10,877 nt of DNA from Puniceicoccales bacterium (GCA_031270385.1 JAISXS010000001.1:1-10877), one strand, 5' to 3'; counted from the first letter of the stretch, positions 1-6,569 are shown. Program-made: numbers and translations. Notes: a model not told the origin generated them from the sequence alone.

Positions 1-67
1 CCTCTGCAAACAACGGCAAGACAAAGACACCAAAATACAAAAATAAAACCAGAACCCCCCTACGCAT
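1..67 (-). CDS. Secreted or periplasmic protein, N-terminus only (signal peptide)
   Basis: Only 22 codons lie inside the window. They read Met-Arg-Arg, then a strongly hydrophobic run (GVLVLFLYFGVFVLPLF), then Ala-Glu, which is a textbook Sec signal peptide with a likely cleavage after LFA. A purine-rich AGGGGGG lies 4 bases before the ATG, and a promoter-like pair sits at 89-116, so this start is well supported. The gene is downstream of and co-directional with the DUF4381-like gene (153-641). In PVC bacteria such proteins often neighbour aerotolerance-type (Bat/vWA) genes, so a Bat-like exported protein is possible, but nothing visible here proves it. Confidence 0.6.
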   Translation of the reverse strand, partial: MRRGVLVLFLYFGVFVLPLFAE

Positions 68-88
68 CTAACCCCCCTGTCGGCGGGC

Positions 89-116
89 AGAGTACCAGCT
101 ACATCGGTTGTGTCAA
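89..116 (-). promoter_or_regulatory. Candidate sigma70 promoter for the signal-peptide gene
   Basis: Read on the minus strand, a perfect -35 hexamer TTGACA (111-116) is followed after 16 bases by TACTCT (89-94), which is preceded by TGG and so resembles an extended -10. Transcription would start near position 82, about 15 bases before the ATG at 67, leaving room only for the ribosome binding site. The match is by eye. Confidence 0.45.
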
Positions 117-152
117 CGATTTTTAAAATTTTTCACAAAATTCTGTAAATTT

Positions 153-641
153 TTATAATGTTCTATTCTCCTCTGGGACACGAACATTTTTCACAATCGA
201 CCGCTCTGAAAAGAGAATGAATCTGCAGGCTTTTCTGTATATTCCCCTTTGCTGAAGCACGGAAATCCTACGCTGGGAATATTTCACCGCGTCTGCCAGG
301 CGGAAAATTTCAGCGACCGGTCCTATCACCGACCAGTCGTTCGTCCCATTAGCTATCAACTTGCCGACAATTTCCTCGCTCGTGGTAGATAGAGCGGGAA
401 AGCCATAGGCAGATCGAATGTAAATTTTCAAAGCACGGGACAGTAATATTGCGAATTCACGGAATGTAGCATCGCCTATCTCTGCTCTGGCCATTCTGAG
501 ATTTTTGAGCGCCACTTTCACCCGCGATTGCCCGCCCCTCGGTGAAACAACACTGCGCATCGCAGCACGCTTCTTGAAAAATTTGTACGCAAATGCGACA
601 ACAGCAATCACAACGCAAATTACTGCAATTTTATTACCCAT
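153..641 (-). CDS. Small membrane-anchored protein, DUF4381-like
   Basis: A 162-residue protein. Residues 5-20 (IAVICVVIAVVAFAYK) form one membrane segment followed by a basic stretch (KFFKKR), so the rest is probably cytoplasmic. The soluble part has the pattern seen in DUF4381-type proteins: a helix with REFAILLSRALKIYI, then an aromatic/Pro-Ala segment with TTSEEIV, then IFRLADAVKYSQ. In that family these match the 'LS..LR.YL', 'T..E' and 'D..KF' regions. DUF4381 proteins usually sit in MoxR/Bat clusters with vWA proteins and are thought to help an AAA+ chaperone system at the membrane; the biochemical role is unknown. It starts 16 bases after the tsaB stop and is probably co-transcribed with it. 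No strong Shine-Dalgarno is seen before the ATG. Family assignment is from pattern memory only. Confidence 0.55.
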   Translation of the reverse strand: MGNKIAVICVVIAVVAFAYKFFKKRAAMRSVVSPRGGQSRVKVALKNLRMARAEIGDATFREFAILLSRALKIYIRSAYGFPALSTTSEEIVGKLIANGTNDWSVIGPVAEIFRLADAVKYSQRRISVLQQRGIYRKACRFILFSERSIVKNVRVPEENRTL

Positions 642-657
642 GGTTCAGAATTGTCAC

Positions 658-1275
658 TTACCGAGCAGCGGGAGACCACTTCCTGTACGTGCCACCGCCG
701 TAGTCGACCAATCCCACATCGGATGGCCTACAAATCGAAAAAATATCGAAACGTACGTCGTAGACATCGTATTTCGCCGGAACGAAATTGGAATATTTTT
801 CGCAGCTGTTTCTCCGCGTACCAAGAAACACGATATTTTTACCACTAAGGTTCTTCACGGCATCTGCCGCAACCAAGGTAACATCGGTATCGCCACGGAA
901 CTTGAGTATCAAGACATCATTCGTCCCATGGGTACAAACGCCATCTGCGAATCCATTTAAAGCCAAGCACATATCAAAACTGCAGTAATCAAACAACTCG
1001 AAGTGTTTCCCGTGGAAAATCATCCATGTTTTTATGGAAATCAGAGCCGCCCTCAAACCCATGGCAGATCCAGGTCCATTGCAGAATATCATTCCAGAAA
1101 TTTCGTCAAAACCACATCCATGCTCGGAAAATAACTCTTTCGCCAGCGAGGAAATTGTATCGACGGCGTTAGCGCGGGTAGATTTCGCCACAACCACGCC
1201 GCTTGCGCAAACGATCGCCTCCTGCACAAGTGGTGTTGCTGCATCCACAATCAGATACTTTTTTCCGACAACCAT
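658..1275 (-). CDS. tsaB: tRNA threonylcarbamoyladenosine (t6A) biosynthesis protein TsaB
   Basis: A 205-residue protein of the ASKHA-fold YeaZ/TsaB family. It starts with the expected beta strand and phosphate-like loop (KYLIVDAATP, residues 6-15; the family usually has LALDTS) and carries the family signature GPGSAMGLR at residues 67-75, where most members read GPGSFTGLR. TsaB is the non-catalytic partner of TsaD and TsaE that transfers threonylcarbamoyl to A37 of ANN-decoding tRNAs. The Phe-Thr to Ala-Met change in the signature and the weak N-terminal match make this a divergent member, and the C-terminal half is poorly recognisable. An in-frame TGA lies five codons upstream of the ATG, so 1275 is the only ATG start. 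No tsaE or tsaD is visible nearby. Confidence 0.7.
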   Translation of the reverse strand: MVVGKKYLIVDAATPLVQEAIVCASGVVVAKSTRANAVDTISSLAKELFSEHGCGFDEISGMIFCNGPGSAMGLRAALISIKTWMIFHGKHFELFDYCSFDMCLALNGFADGVCTHGTNDVLILKFRGDTDVTLVAADAVKNLSGKNIVFLGTRRNSCEKYSNFVPAKYDVYDVRFDIFSICRPSDVGLVDYGGGTYRKWSPAAR

Positions 1276-1470
1276 CGACGAAAATACTCACAAAAAGTTG
1301 CAAATGGACAAGATTTTTGCAAACAACATTGGGGTCTGTCGTATCCTCCAAAGAAACAAAAAATCGCACACGCCATTCTGCTCGATCGGATTATTCGTAT
1401 TTTTGTAAAAGCCGCAACGGCAATTGATAAAAATATTGACATTTGCAGAGCATCCTTTTGCTGGCACGCC

Positions 1471-2388
1471 ATGCAAGATTATATAGTCTCCGTGATCCTC
1501 GAGTTGTGTATGATTTTTTCCGTTTATCCACAGATCGAGGGAAATGGCAATATCGCCCTTACTCCCCCGCTTCCATGGTGCGTGTTGCAGCGCTATGACT
1601 GGAGCTCGTACGTTGTGATGCCACCCAACGCGAATGGTCGGTCATTGGATCACACATCCCCACGCGGAGCCCAGATGAATAAATTCGGAACTGCCGACAC
1701 GGACTACGTCGAAAATCCAGAGGCTGTACAGTTCGTAGGCGACTTTATGCCCGATGCGGTTCCTTTCACGGCGGACACTCACGCCCTGCTATACGGCGCA
1801 TTGGTGGCACTTGCTAATTTCCCGGACGGTGTTGCCGTCGACCTCGGTGCGGGAGTTTTCAAATCTAGCAACTTGATCGGCGCTGTCTTCGCGCACGGCG
1901 TCGTGTTTGCATGCGATACATTTACTGGCTTGCCATACGAATGGAAGCTAGGGAATACAAATTTTTCGGTCGGTACATTCGCCCCAAAGTGTTGTGACTC
2001 CGAAAGGCAACCGCCATTCCCCACTTTGGATAACGTTGTCGCTGTCAAAGGACAGTTCAAAGACACTGTGCCGTGTCTTGTCCCAATGATAGGTAACCGC
2101 CCTCTGGCACTCGTCCACATTGATTCCGATACATATCAAAGTGCGATCGATGGGTTGACGCCGCTTCTGCCCATACTCAGAGTCGGTACGGTTCTTGTAT
2201 TTGACGAATTCTACAATTATGAGGGTTTTGAAGACGGAGAATACCGTGCTTTTCTCGATTTAATAGTTGCCGGCGGTTTTGGATATGCCCCACTGGCGTT
2301 TAATAGGCAGCATCAGCAGGTAGTGATACAAATAACCAGTCTTCCGTTTGAAAATATGGGCGTAGATGAATTTCCTTCTGATTTGTAA
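1471..2388 (+). CDS. SAM-dependent methyltransferase, TylF/macrocin O-methyltransferase-like
   Basis: The open frame is 305 codons. A class I methyltransferase core is clear: motif I VAVDLGAGVFKSSNLIG (about residues 121-137), an acidic strand with FACDTFTGLPYEW (146-158), and a late motif LVHIDSDTYQSAIDGL (214-229) followed by GTVLVFDEFYNYEG. 'HIDSDTY' and the GG/GT-VLVFDEF region are typical of TylF-type sugar O-methyltransferases and related Methyltransf_24 proteins; the aspartates there bind a divalent metal in that family. The substrate cannot be told. Residues 1-68 look unlike the family and have no ribosome site. ATG 1675 has GGAG five bases upstream and would give a 237-residue protein, so the true start may be there. 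The gene stands alone on the plus strand between tsaB (divergent) and ispD, with richer GC and more C-ending codons than ispD. Confidence 0.7.
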   Translation: MQDYIVSVILELCMIFSVYPQIEGNGNIALTPPLPWCVLQRYDWSSYVVMPPNANGRSLDHTSPRGAQMNKFGTADTDYVENPEAVQFVGDFMPDAVPFTADTHALLYGALVALANFPDGVAVDLGAGVFKSSNLIGAVFAHGVVFACDTFTGLPYEWKLGNTNFSVGTFAPKCCDSERQPPFPTLDNVVAVKGQFKDTVPCLVPMIGNRPLALVHIDSDTYQSAIDGLTPLLPILRVGTVLVFDEFYNYEGFEDGEYRAFLDLIVAGGFGYAPLAFNRQHQQVVIQITSLPFENMGVDEFPSDL

Positions 2389-2497
2389 TTTGTGTTCTGA
2401 AGAGGCATTTCGAAGCGTTTCGTCTGGTTAGTGATGCGCCTGCGAAGTAAGTTGTTATGTCGACGCGGGCACGCAAATTGAAATGGAGGCAAATTCC

Positions 2498-3235
2498 GTG
2501 AAAACATATGCAATATTGTTGGCCGGTGGTGTCGGTAAACGTGTAAAAAGCGGTGTTCCAAAGCAGTTTTTGAAAGTTTTTGGCAAGATGGTGCTTGAGC
2601 ATTCCGTCGAAGTTTTCGAAAACAATGAATTGATCGACGAGATAATCGTCGTTACCCATAAACGGTTCCTAGATTTTACGAATGAAATTTTCAAACGCAA
2701 TCGCTATAAAAAAATTGCGAATATTTTGGTCGGAGGAAAGACGCGGCAAAAAAGTTCGTACATTGGCGTGTGTTCCGTTTGTGACGACGAAGCAAAGATT
2801 TTGATTCACGATGCAGTGCGTCCATTGGTCACTGACAGAATGATTCGTGATTGCATTGTCGCCCTCGATACCTACGATGCCGTCAGTGTCGCAATTCCGG
2901 AAACTAATACAATTGTAAAATCTTTCAACGGCTCCGTGGTAGACGGCATTTTGGAGCGGCAATTGCTGGTGCGCGTGCAAACTCCACAGGCGTTCAAACT
3001 GAGCGTCATACGCTATGCCCATGAACTTGCAAATGCACAGGCAAGCTCATCCCACACCGACGATTGTGGGATTGTAAAACTGTTTAATTTGGCAAGGATC
3101 CACATCGTTAAGGGCGACGAGACCAACATAAAAATCACCAATTTTGTTGACATTTTCATCGCTGATATGTTGTTTAAAATGCGGCATTCGCAGCCCCCAG
3201 CAACTGACTTAGAAGGGCTTGTTGGAAAATTTTGA
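2498..3235 (+). CDS. ispD: 2-C-methyl-D-erythritol 4-phosphate cytidylyltransferase
   Basis: IspD joins CTP and methylerythritol phosphate in the third step of the MEP isoprenoid pathway. The family motifs appear in order: ILLAGGVGKRV with the nucleotide loop, PKQFL, ILIHDAVRPLV, VRVQTPQAF, HTDDCGIV and GDETNIKITNFVDI. Length (245 residues) is close to the usual 225-240. An upstream in-frame ATG exists at 2483, but GGAGG at 2485-2489 lies 8 bases before GTG 2498, so GTG is the better start. The related ribitol-5-phosphate cytidylyltransferase (TarI) shares the fold; the presence of ispG in the same window and the TPQAF/NIKIT motifs favour IspD. No fused or adjacent ispF is present. Five bases after the stop the element array begins. 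Confidence 0.88.
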   Translation: MKTYAILLAGGVGKRVKSGVPKQFLKVFGKMVLEHSVEVFENNELIDEIIVVTHKRFLDFTNEIFKRNRYKKIANILVGGKTRQKSSYIGVCSVCDDEAKILIHDAVRPLVTDRMIRDCIVALDTYDAVSVAIPETNTIVKSFNGSVVDGILERQLLVRVQTPQAFKLSVIRYAHELANAQASSSHTDDCGIVKLFNLARIHIVKGDETNIKITNFVDIFIADMLFKMRHSQPPATDLEGLVGKF

Positions 3236-3239
3236 TAAT

Positions 3240-3345
3240 TATAATCATCTTACTTGAAAAAAGCATATTGTTTTTCCATACAAGCATGAATTTTCCGTTG
3301 GCGCGTCGTTGTATTAAAATGCCTTTATCAAGCAAGATGGCTATA
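3240..3345. mobile_element. MITE copy A1 (~106 bp)
   Basis: Left end TATAATCATCTTACTTGA continues to AAAAAAGCAT. The right end, read in reverse, is TATAGCCATCTTGCTTGA then TAAAGGCAT, so the two ~27-bp termini are imperfect inverted repeats. By eye it is roughly 85% identical over its full length to copy B4 (10459-10563), which lies 7 kb away. It directly abuts copy A2. Confidence 0.8.
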
Positions 3346-3448
3346 TATAGTCATCCTACCTGAAGAAAGCGTATTTTTTTCATAAAAATAGGAATTTATC
3401 CTCTAAATATCGTTAGATAAGATGCTTTTTCCGAGCAAGATGAGTATA
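3346..3448. mobile_element. MITE copy A2 (~103 bp)
   Basis: Begins TATAGTCATCCTACCTGA and ends with the inverted form (reverse reading TATACTCATCTTGCTCGG then AAAAAGCAT). The interior contains AAATATCGTTAGA, also found in copies A5 and (as its complement) B2. The last four bases (TATA) are shared with copy A3, as expected when one element inserts at the TA end of another. Confidence 0.78.
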
Positions 3449-3548
3449 GCTGTCACACCCTACAAGGGCATTCTATCCAACGATACTCGGCGGGAAAATT
3501 TTTCTTTTTGCAGAGGAAGGTACGCCCTTTTCGGGCGGAACGGCTATA
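3445..3548. mobile_element. MITE copy A3 (~104 bp), second terminus type
   Basis: Termini are of a second, C-rich type: left TATAGCTGTCACACCCTA then CAAGGGCAT; right end in reverse TATAGCCGTTCCGCCCGA then AAAGGGCGT. This terminus is the one most like the end next to the transposase gene at 10739. The TATA at 3545-3548 is shared with copy A4. Confidence 0.7.
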
Positions 3549-3728
3549 GCCGTCACACTCGGCAAAGGCATCCTATTCAACGATATAGTTATCTTCCCCG
3601 AGAAAAGCACACTTTCTATTCCAAAAAACGAGAACCTTGCCGCCAAATATCGTTAGACAGAATGCTTTTTTCAAGTGAGATAACTATAACTATAAATAAA
3701 ATGCTTTTGCCGGTAGGAATTATTATTA
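3545..3728. mobile_element. MITE copy A4, interrupted by copy A5
   Basis: The left part (3545-3585) reads TATAGCCGTCACACTCGG then CAAAGGCAT and follows copy A3 closely (CCTATTCAACGATA against TCTATCCAACGATA). The copy is broken at that TA by A5. After A5, about 40 bases remain, ending in a degenerate right terminus whose reverse reading contains CGGCAAAAGCAT, matching CGGCAAAGGCAT on the left. The outer end is poorly defined near 3726-3728, exactly where the pilin gene's TAA stop lies. Confidence 0.55.
3584..3688. mobile_element. MITE copy A5 (~105 bp), nested in A4
   Basis: Begins TATAGTTATCTTCCCCGAG and ends, in reverse reading, TATAGTTATCTCACTTGA then AAAAAGCAT. Its interior (CCAAAAAACGAGAACCTTGCC) matches copies B1 and B6. 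It lies inside A4 with TA on both sides, which indicates insertion with duplication of a TA target. Confidence 0.78.
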
Positions 3729-4253
3729 ATTGGGCGGTGAAAACTGGTAAACAAAGAAGCTTAATTTAGGAACGTTTGTGGACATCTGCGATTTTGCAGT
3801 TGGAGCGGATTGGCTTTTTGGTCTGATCGCCGGATGCCCTTCAATGTTGATGACGCGTAATTTCAGCGATCCCATAACTATGTTGCCACTTCGGTCAACG
3901 CATTGTACATTTTGGGAGGGCCTACCACTCGTACCAATCAAAAACTGTTCTTTGTATTTTCTGTCGAATCCATACGTGTCTGCATTGACCGGCTCAAATA
4001 TGCGGTTGATTATCCTATCGTCATTACCAGATGCCGTAGGATTCCCCCTCACCAGTGATCTGTCGATGTAGTCGATATTTGTGGCGCAGTTATCGGCGTC
4101 AGCTCTCAGTTCAAAAGCCCTGTTGTCCGCGCTACCAAACTTTGCAAGCTGGTGCATACACTCCATTATTAATGTTAGTGCGAAAGCAAAGACGACGGAC
4201 GCGGTGATAATTTCGATCACCGAGAAAGCCTTGTTTTTTCCCTTTTTCATCAT
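3726..4253 (-). CDS. Pseudopilin (type IV pilin-like / GspI-GspJ-like)
   Basis: A 175-residue protein with a short basic leader MMKKGKNKA followed by FSVIEIITASVVFAFALTLI, the class III signal peptide and hydrophobic alpha helix of type IV pilins and type II secretion pseudopilins. The conserved Glu (+5 after the cleaved residue) is present; the residue before the processing site is Ala rather than the usual Gly, a known tolerated variant. A prepilin peptidase would cut before Phe10 and methylate it. The start has AGGA 7 bases upstream. The body lacks a recognisable family beyond the helix. It is the last of three pilin-like genes in a row on this strand. Its stop codon (TAA 3726-3728) coincides with the degenerate end of element A4, so the native C-terminus may have been altered. 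Confidence 0.72.
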   Translation of the reverse strand: MMKKGKNKAFSVIEIITASVVFAFALTLIMECMHQLAKFGSADNRAFELRADADNCATNIDYIDRSLVRGNPTASGNDDRIINRIFEPVNADTYGFDRKYKEQFLIGTSGRPSQNVQCVDRSGNIVMGSLKLRVINIEGHPAIRPKSQSAPTAKSQMSTNVPKLSFFVYQFSPPN

Positions 4254-4295
4254 TTCAAATTCCTAAATTAACGGCATAGTATTGTGATTGTTTCC

Positions 4296-4737
4296 CTACT
4301 GGGACACGATTTTAGATGCTGAGACGCGAGAAAACTCATCAACCGAAAAAACCCAACTCTTGTTCGAGTTGTCAAATTTTAACATCATCCTGAACGGGTT
4401 AAAACATCCGTTCCTGAATACGATTTTGTCTATTTTCCCTCTTTGTGGTCAAGGAGTTTGACTATAGCCTGTCGTAGACGGTAAGGAAGCTCATTCCGTC
4501 ATTACTGAAGACCCATTTCAACCAGACTTCTCCACGTGATTCAATCGACTTTCTTCTGCACCATGAAATTACCCTTATGATATTGGCTTTGGCTTTCGCA
4601 AGCTTCACGGCATCGTCTACGGCATTAGCTGCATCACCTTTGTTTAGTAACGTGAAACTTCCCATGAGCATCGCTAACGCAACCACGCACACCGAGAGCT
4701 CGAGCATCGTAACTCCACTGTTCCTTTTCGTTCCCAC
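4296..4737 (-). pseudogene. Pseudopilin gene with two frameshifts (GspH-like)
   Basis: The N-terminus reads VGTKRNSG then VTMLELSVCVVALAMLMG, a prepilin leader and helix with the conserved Glu. GTG 4737 is the better start: it has AAGG 8 bases upstream, whereas ATG 4767 lies inside a terminator hairpin. The frame stops at TAG (4462-4464). Deleting one TA from the CTATAG there restores YDRLVKLLDHKEGK; a missing A in the A-run at 4433-4436 then has to be restored to continue with IDKIVFRNGCFNPFRMM and DNSNKSWVFSVDEF, ending at TAG 4296-4298. The downstream frame is clearly pilin-like coding sequence, so the gene was intact recently. The reconstructed protein is about 147 residues, normal for a minor pseudopilin. 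Sequencing error is possible for the A-run but less so for the TA insertion. Confidence 0.72.
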
Positions 4738-4750
4738 CTCTTTCCCTTGG

Positions 4751-4779
4751 AAAAAGGCACCGCGCATCGCCGCGGTGCC
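4751..4779 (-). terminator. Rho-independent terminator
   Basis: On the minus strand an 8-bp perfect stem, GGCACCGC pairing with GCGGTGCC around an 8-base loop (4756-4779), is followed by TTTTT (4751-4755). It would end transcripts arriving from the pilin gene at 4943-5368 and lies just upstream of the next pilin gene's GTG start, so it may attenuate expression of the downstream pair. Confidence 0.75.
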
Positions 4780-4841
4780 ATTAAGTTTACTTAGATTTTA
4801 TTAATTATCATTGTTTTGTATGCGTCGTCTCGCCTAGTATC

Positions 4842-4947
4842 TATAGCTGCTTTTATTTGAGAAAAACACATTGTTTTTTCATAAAAGCGAGGATCTGCCA
4901 GCCGAATGCCGCTGAACAAAAAGCCTTTGTCAAGAGCATCGATTACA
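4842..4947. mobile_element. Degenerate MITE copy C (~106 bp)
   Basis: The left end TATAGCTGCTTTTATTTGAG resembles copy B3 (TATAGCTGCTCCATCTGAG), followed by a T-rich CATAAAAGCG segment like A1. The right end in reverse reads TGTAATCGATGCTCTTGACA then AAGGC, sharing CTTGACAAGGGC almost exactly with the end next to the transposase gene (10739). Its length matches the intact copies. The TAA stop of the upstream pilin gene (4943-4945) lies within this right terminus. Confidence 0.6.
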
Positions 4948-5368
4948 AACCGGCATCTGCGAGGTCAACTTCAGCGATAGATTTGTCTGTGTCGGGATCA
5001 TAAACTTGAACCTTGGCCGGAGTGGGTGGCCGAGAAGTCGAATTGGCGGCAACGAACATAACCTTATACTCCTTGCTTCTATCATTTGGCATCTTGAGGT
5101 CGTTACCTTTACTCTTGATAAATTCTGATATATCCCTACCATCAACGAAGTACATCGCTTTCTCCTCATCTGTCGCTGATGCACACGCGGAATATATCGA
5201 TGTTGCAAGGCGTCCCCTGGCGTCCACCTGCTTAACTTGCACTAGGGCGGCATCTTTTCCTGATCTAGAACCCCTAGTCAATACTCCTACGACGGTGGCG
5301 AGGATGACAAGGACGATTATGATTTCGATCATCGTGAAACCACGATTTCGTTCATTTGATGTATTCAT
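4943..5368 (-). CDS. Pseudopilin (GspG/type IV pilin-like)
   Basis: A 141-residue protein with leader MNTSNERNRG, cleavage before Phe, then FTMIEIIIVLVILATVVGVL, the most canonical prepilin N-terminus in the window (Gly-Phe-Thr, Glu at +5). After the helix comes GKDAALVQVKQVDARGRLATSIYSA, a typical pilin amphipathic extension. The C-terminal half lacks the GspG calcium loop in any form I can identify. Prepilin peptidase and inner-membrane assembly proteins would be needed but are not in the window. It is first of three co-directional pilin-like genes and has a promoter at 5379-5405 right after ispG. The C-terminus (VDLADAGL, then TAA) runs into the end of element C, so the last residues may come from the element. 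Confidence 0.78.
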   Translation of the reverse strand: MNTSNERNRGFTMIEIIIVLVILATVVGVLTRGSRSGKDAALVQVKQVDARGRLATSIYSACASATDEEKAMYFVDGRDISEFIKSKGNDLKMPNDRSKEYKVMFVAANSTSRPPTPAKVQVYDPDTDKSIAEVDLADAGL

Positions 5369-5378
5369 AATATTCGTC

Positions 5379-5405
5379 AGTATAGCATATACGCGATTTC
5401 GTCAA
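5379..5405 (-). promoter_or_regulatory. Candidate promoter of the pilin gene cluster
   Basis: On the minus strand TTGACG (5400-5405) is followed after 15 bases by TATACT (5379-5384), which is preceded by TGC to give an extended -10. The expected transcription start is near 5372, only about four bases ahead of ATG 5368, and no Shine-Dalgarno is present, so the transcript would be nearly leaderless. It starts 4 bases past the ispG coding end (5409). Confidence 0.5.
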
Positions 5406-5408
5406 GTG

Positions 5409-6569
5409 TTATTTTTGAAATTTGTGTATTTTTTTTAAAAAATCCCTGTGAAGATCTTTCACGGCCACACCCCTTGCAATACATTTTCCACCGCCATAGA
5501 TGGAAAGTGAGCCATTAGGATTGCCGACGATGGCGAGGTCGGCGTCCCCAGCTTCACCAAGTCCGTTGATCGCACATCCCATGACGGCGACTTTGAGTCT
5601 TTCGAAATTTTTCAGTTTCCCGAGTTCACTTTTGACAACATCGAGGACCAATTGGATGTCGAATGTTGTGCGGCCGCAAGATGGGCAAGAAATTATTTCC
5701 ACACAATGACGGTTGATGCCGCACGCTTGAAGAATGTCCTTCGCTACTCCGATTTCATTTACTGGATTTTCCGTCAACGATACGCGGATTGTGTCTCCGA
5801 TCCCGGCCATTAGCAGTGTGCCGATGCCGATTGCAGACTTTATGCGCCCGGAGTCCCCATTCCCCGATTCGGTGACACCCAGATGAATTGGGAAATTCCA
5901 TCCGTACTGGTCCATTTGGGCGCATGCCAGGCGATTTGCTGAGACCATCTTACCAACATCACTCGCTTTGAATGATAGCACCAAATCACCAAATTTTACT
6001 TGTTCAGCGGCTTCCAAACATTCCTTTGCGCTTTCCCACATCGCTTCGTCGCCGTGGCCGAATTTGCATGTGACTCGTGGGGCCAATGATCCAGAATTTA
6101 TGCCGATTCGTATTGGTTTTCCAGCTGCTTTAGCCGCTGCAAAAAATACTTCGAGTTTTTCCTGCAACCTTCGTTTGCCAGCCACGAATTTATCCTCCGA
6201 GAATTCCTTTGCTCCGAATAGTTTATCCGAAAAATTTCCTGCATTTATGCGGACTTTGTCGGCCGTCATTAAGCAGTTAGTGGCAATCATTGGTGAAAAA
6301 TGAACATCGGCAACGACTGGGACGGTTGTTCCACGGCGGTGCAGAACATTTTTTATTTCTGCTAGCGATTTTACATCGTCAACGGTCGTCACGGCCAATC
6401 TGACGATTTCGCATCCGCATTCCACCAGCTCGCAGATTTGCTCAACGTTCCCGGTGACGTTTTTCGTTGGAACACTTGTCATCGATTGGATGCGTATGCT
6501 GTTATCCCCGCCGATGGCTACGTTGCCAACGGAGACTTCCCTTGTTTTCCTCCTATCAATCGTCGTCAT
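5409..6569 (-). CDS. ispG: (E)-4-hydroxy-3-methylbut-2-enyl-diphosphate synthase
   Basis: IspG (GcpE) is the [4Fe-4S] enzyme that reductively opens methylerythritol cyclodiphosphate, the penultimate MEP step. Visible signatures: RRKTREVSVGNVAIGGDNSI near the start, IQSMTSVPT, VADVHFSPMIA, KVRINAGNF, IRIGINSGSLAPR, HLGVTESGNGDSG, and the cluster-binding cysteines in ISCPSCGRTTFD and VAVMGCAINGLGE (C-x2-C and a later Cys, plus the Glu seven residues after it). Length is 387 residues from ATG 6569, normal for the short bacterial form. The frame is open to ATG 6617, but homology begins right after 6569. ATGs at 6581, 6575 and 6569 are all possible (Met-Thr repeated three times), and each overlaps the end of rseP, so translation is probably coupled. 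A perfect AGGAGG (6549-6554) lies within the coding sequence and has no start codon at a useful distance. Confidence 0.92.
   Translation of the reverse strand: MTTIDRRKTREVSVGNVAIGGDNSIRIQSMTSVPTKNVTGNVEQICELVECGCEIVRLAVTTVDDVKSLAEIKNVLHRRGTTVPVVADVHFSPMIATNCLMTADKVRINAGNFSDKLFGAKEFSEDKFVAGKRRLQEKLEVFFAAAKAAGKPIRIGINSGSLAPRVTCKFGHGDEAMWESAKECLEAAEQVKFGDLVLSFKASDVGKMVSANRLACAQMDQYGWNFPIHLGVTESGNGDSGRIKSAIGIGTLLMAGIGDTIRVSLTENPVNEIGVAKDILQACGINRHCVEIISCPSCGRTTFDIQLVLDVVKSELGKLKNFERLKVAVMGCAINGLGEAGDADLAIVGNPNGSLSIYGGGKCIARGVAVKDLHRDFLKKIHKFQK

Noticed and set aside
505..960. Long plus-strand open frame opposite the DUF4381-like gene and tsaB
   Set aside because: It is a shadow of the two minus-strand genes, has no recognisable protein features and bridges two real genes.
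1276..1470. Small minus-strand frames upstream of tsaB
   Set aside because: Cysteine-rich, low-plausibility translations with no tsaE P-loop or other family pattern; the 195-base gap has nothing I can support beyond a lone TTGACA at 1436 with no matching -10.
1524..1532. Perfect DnaA box TTATCCACA
   Set aside because: A single copy inside the open frame of the methyltransferase gene, with no cluster, AT-rich unwinding region or dnaA nearby.
2389..2497. Gap before ispD as a riboswitch or small gene
   Set aside because: No conserved stem pattern, terminator or plausible short gene is visible; only the GGAGG that serves the ispD GTG start.
3422..3769. 115-codon plus-strand frame across the element array
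   Set aside because: It runs through several different element copies and has no protein-like pattern or ribosome site.
6549..6554. AGGAGG as the ispG ribosome binding site
   Set aside because: It lies after the likely ATGs, encodes Arg-Arg of the conserved ispG start, and has no start codon at a proper distance downstream.
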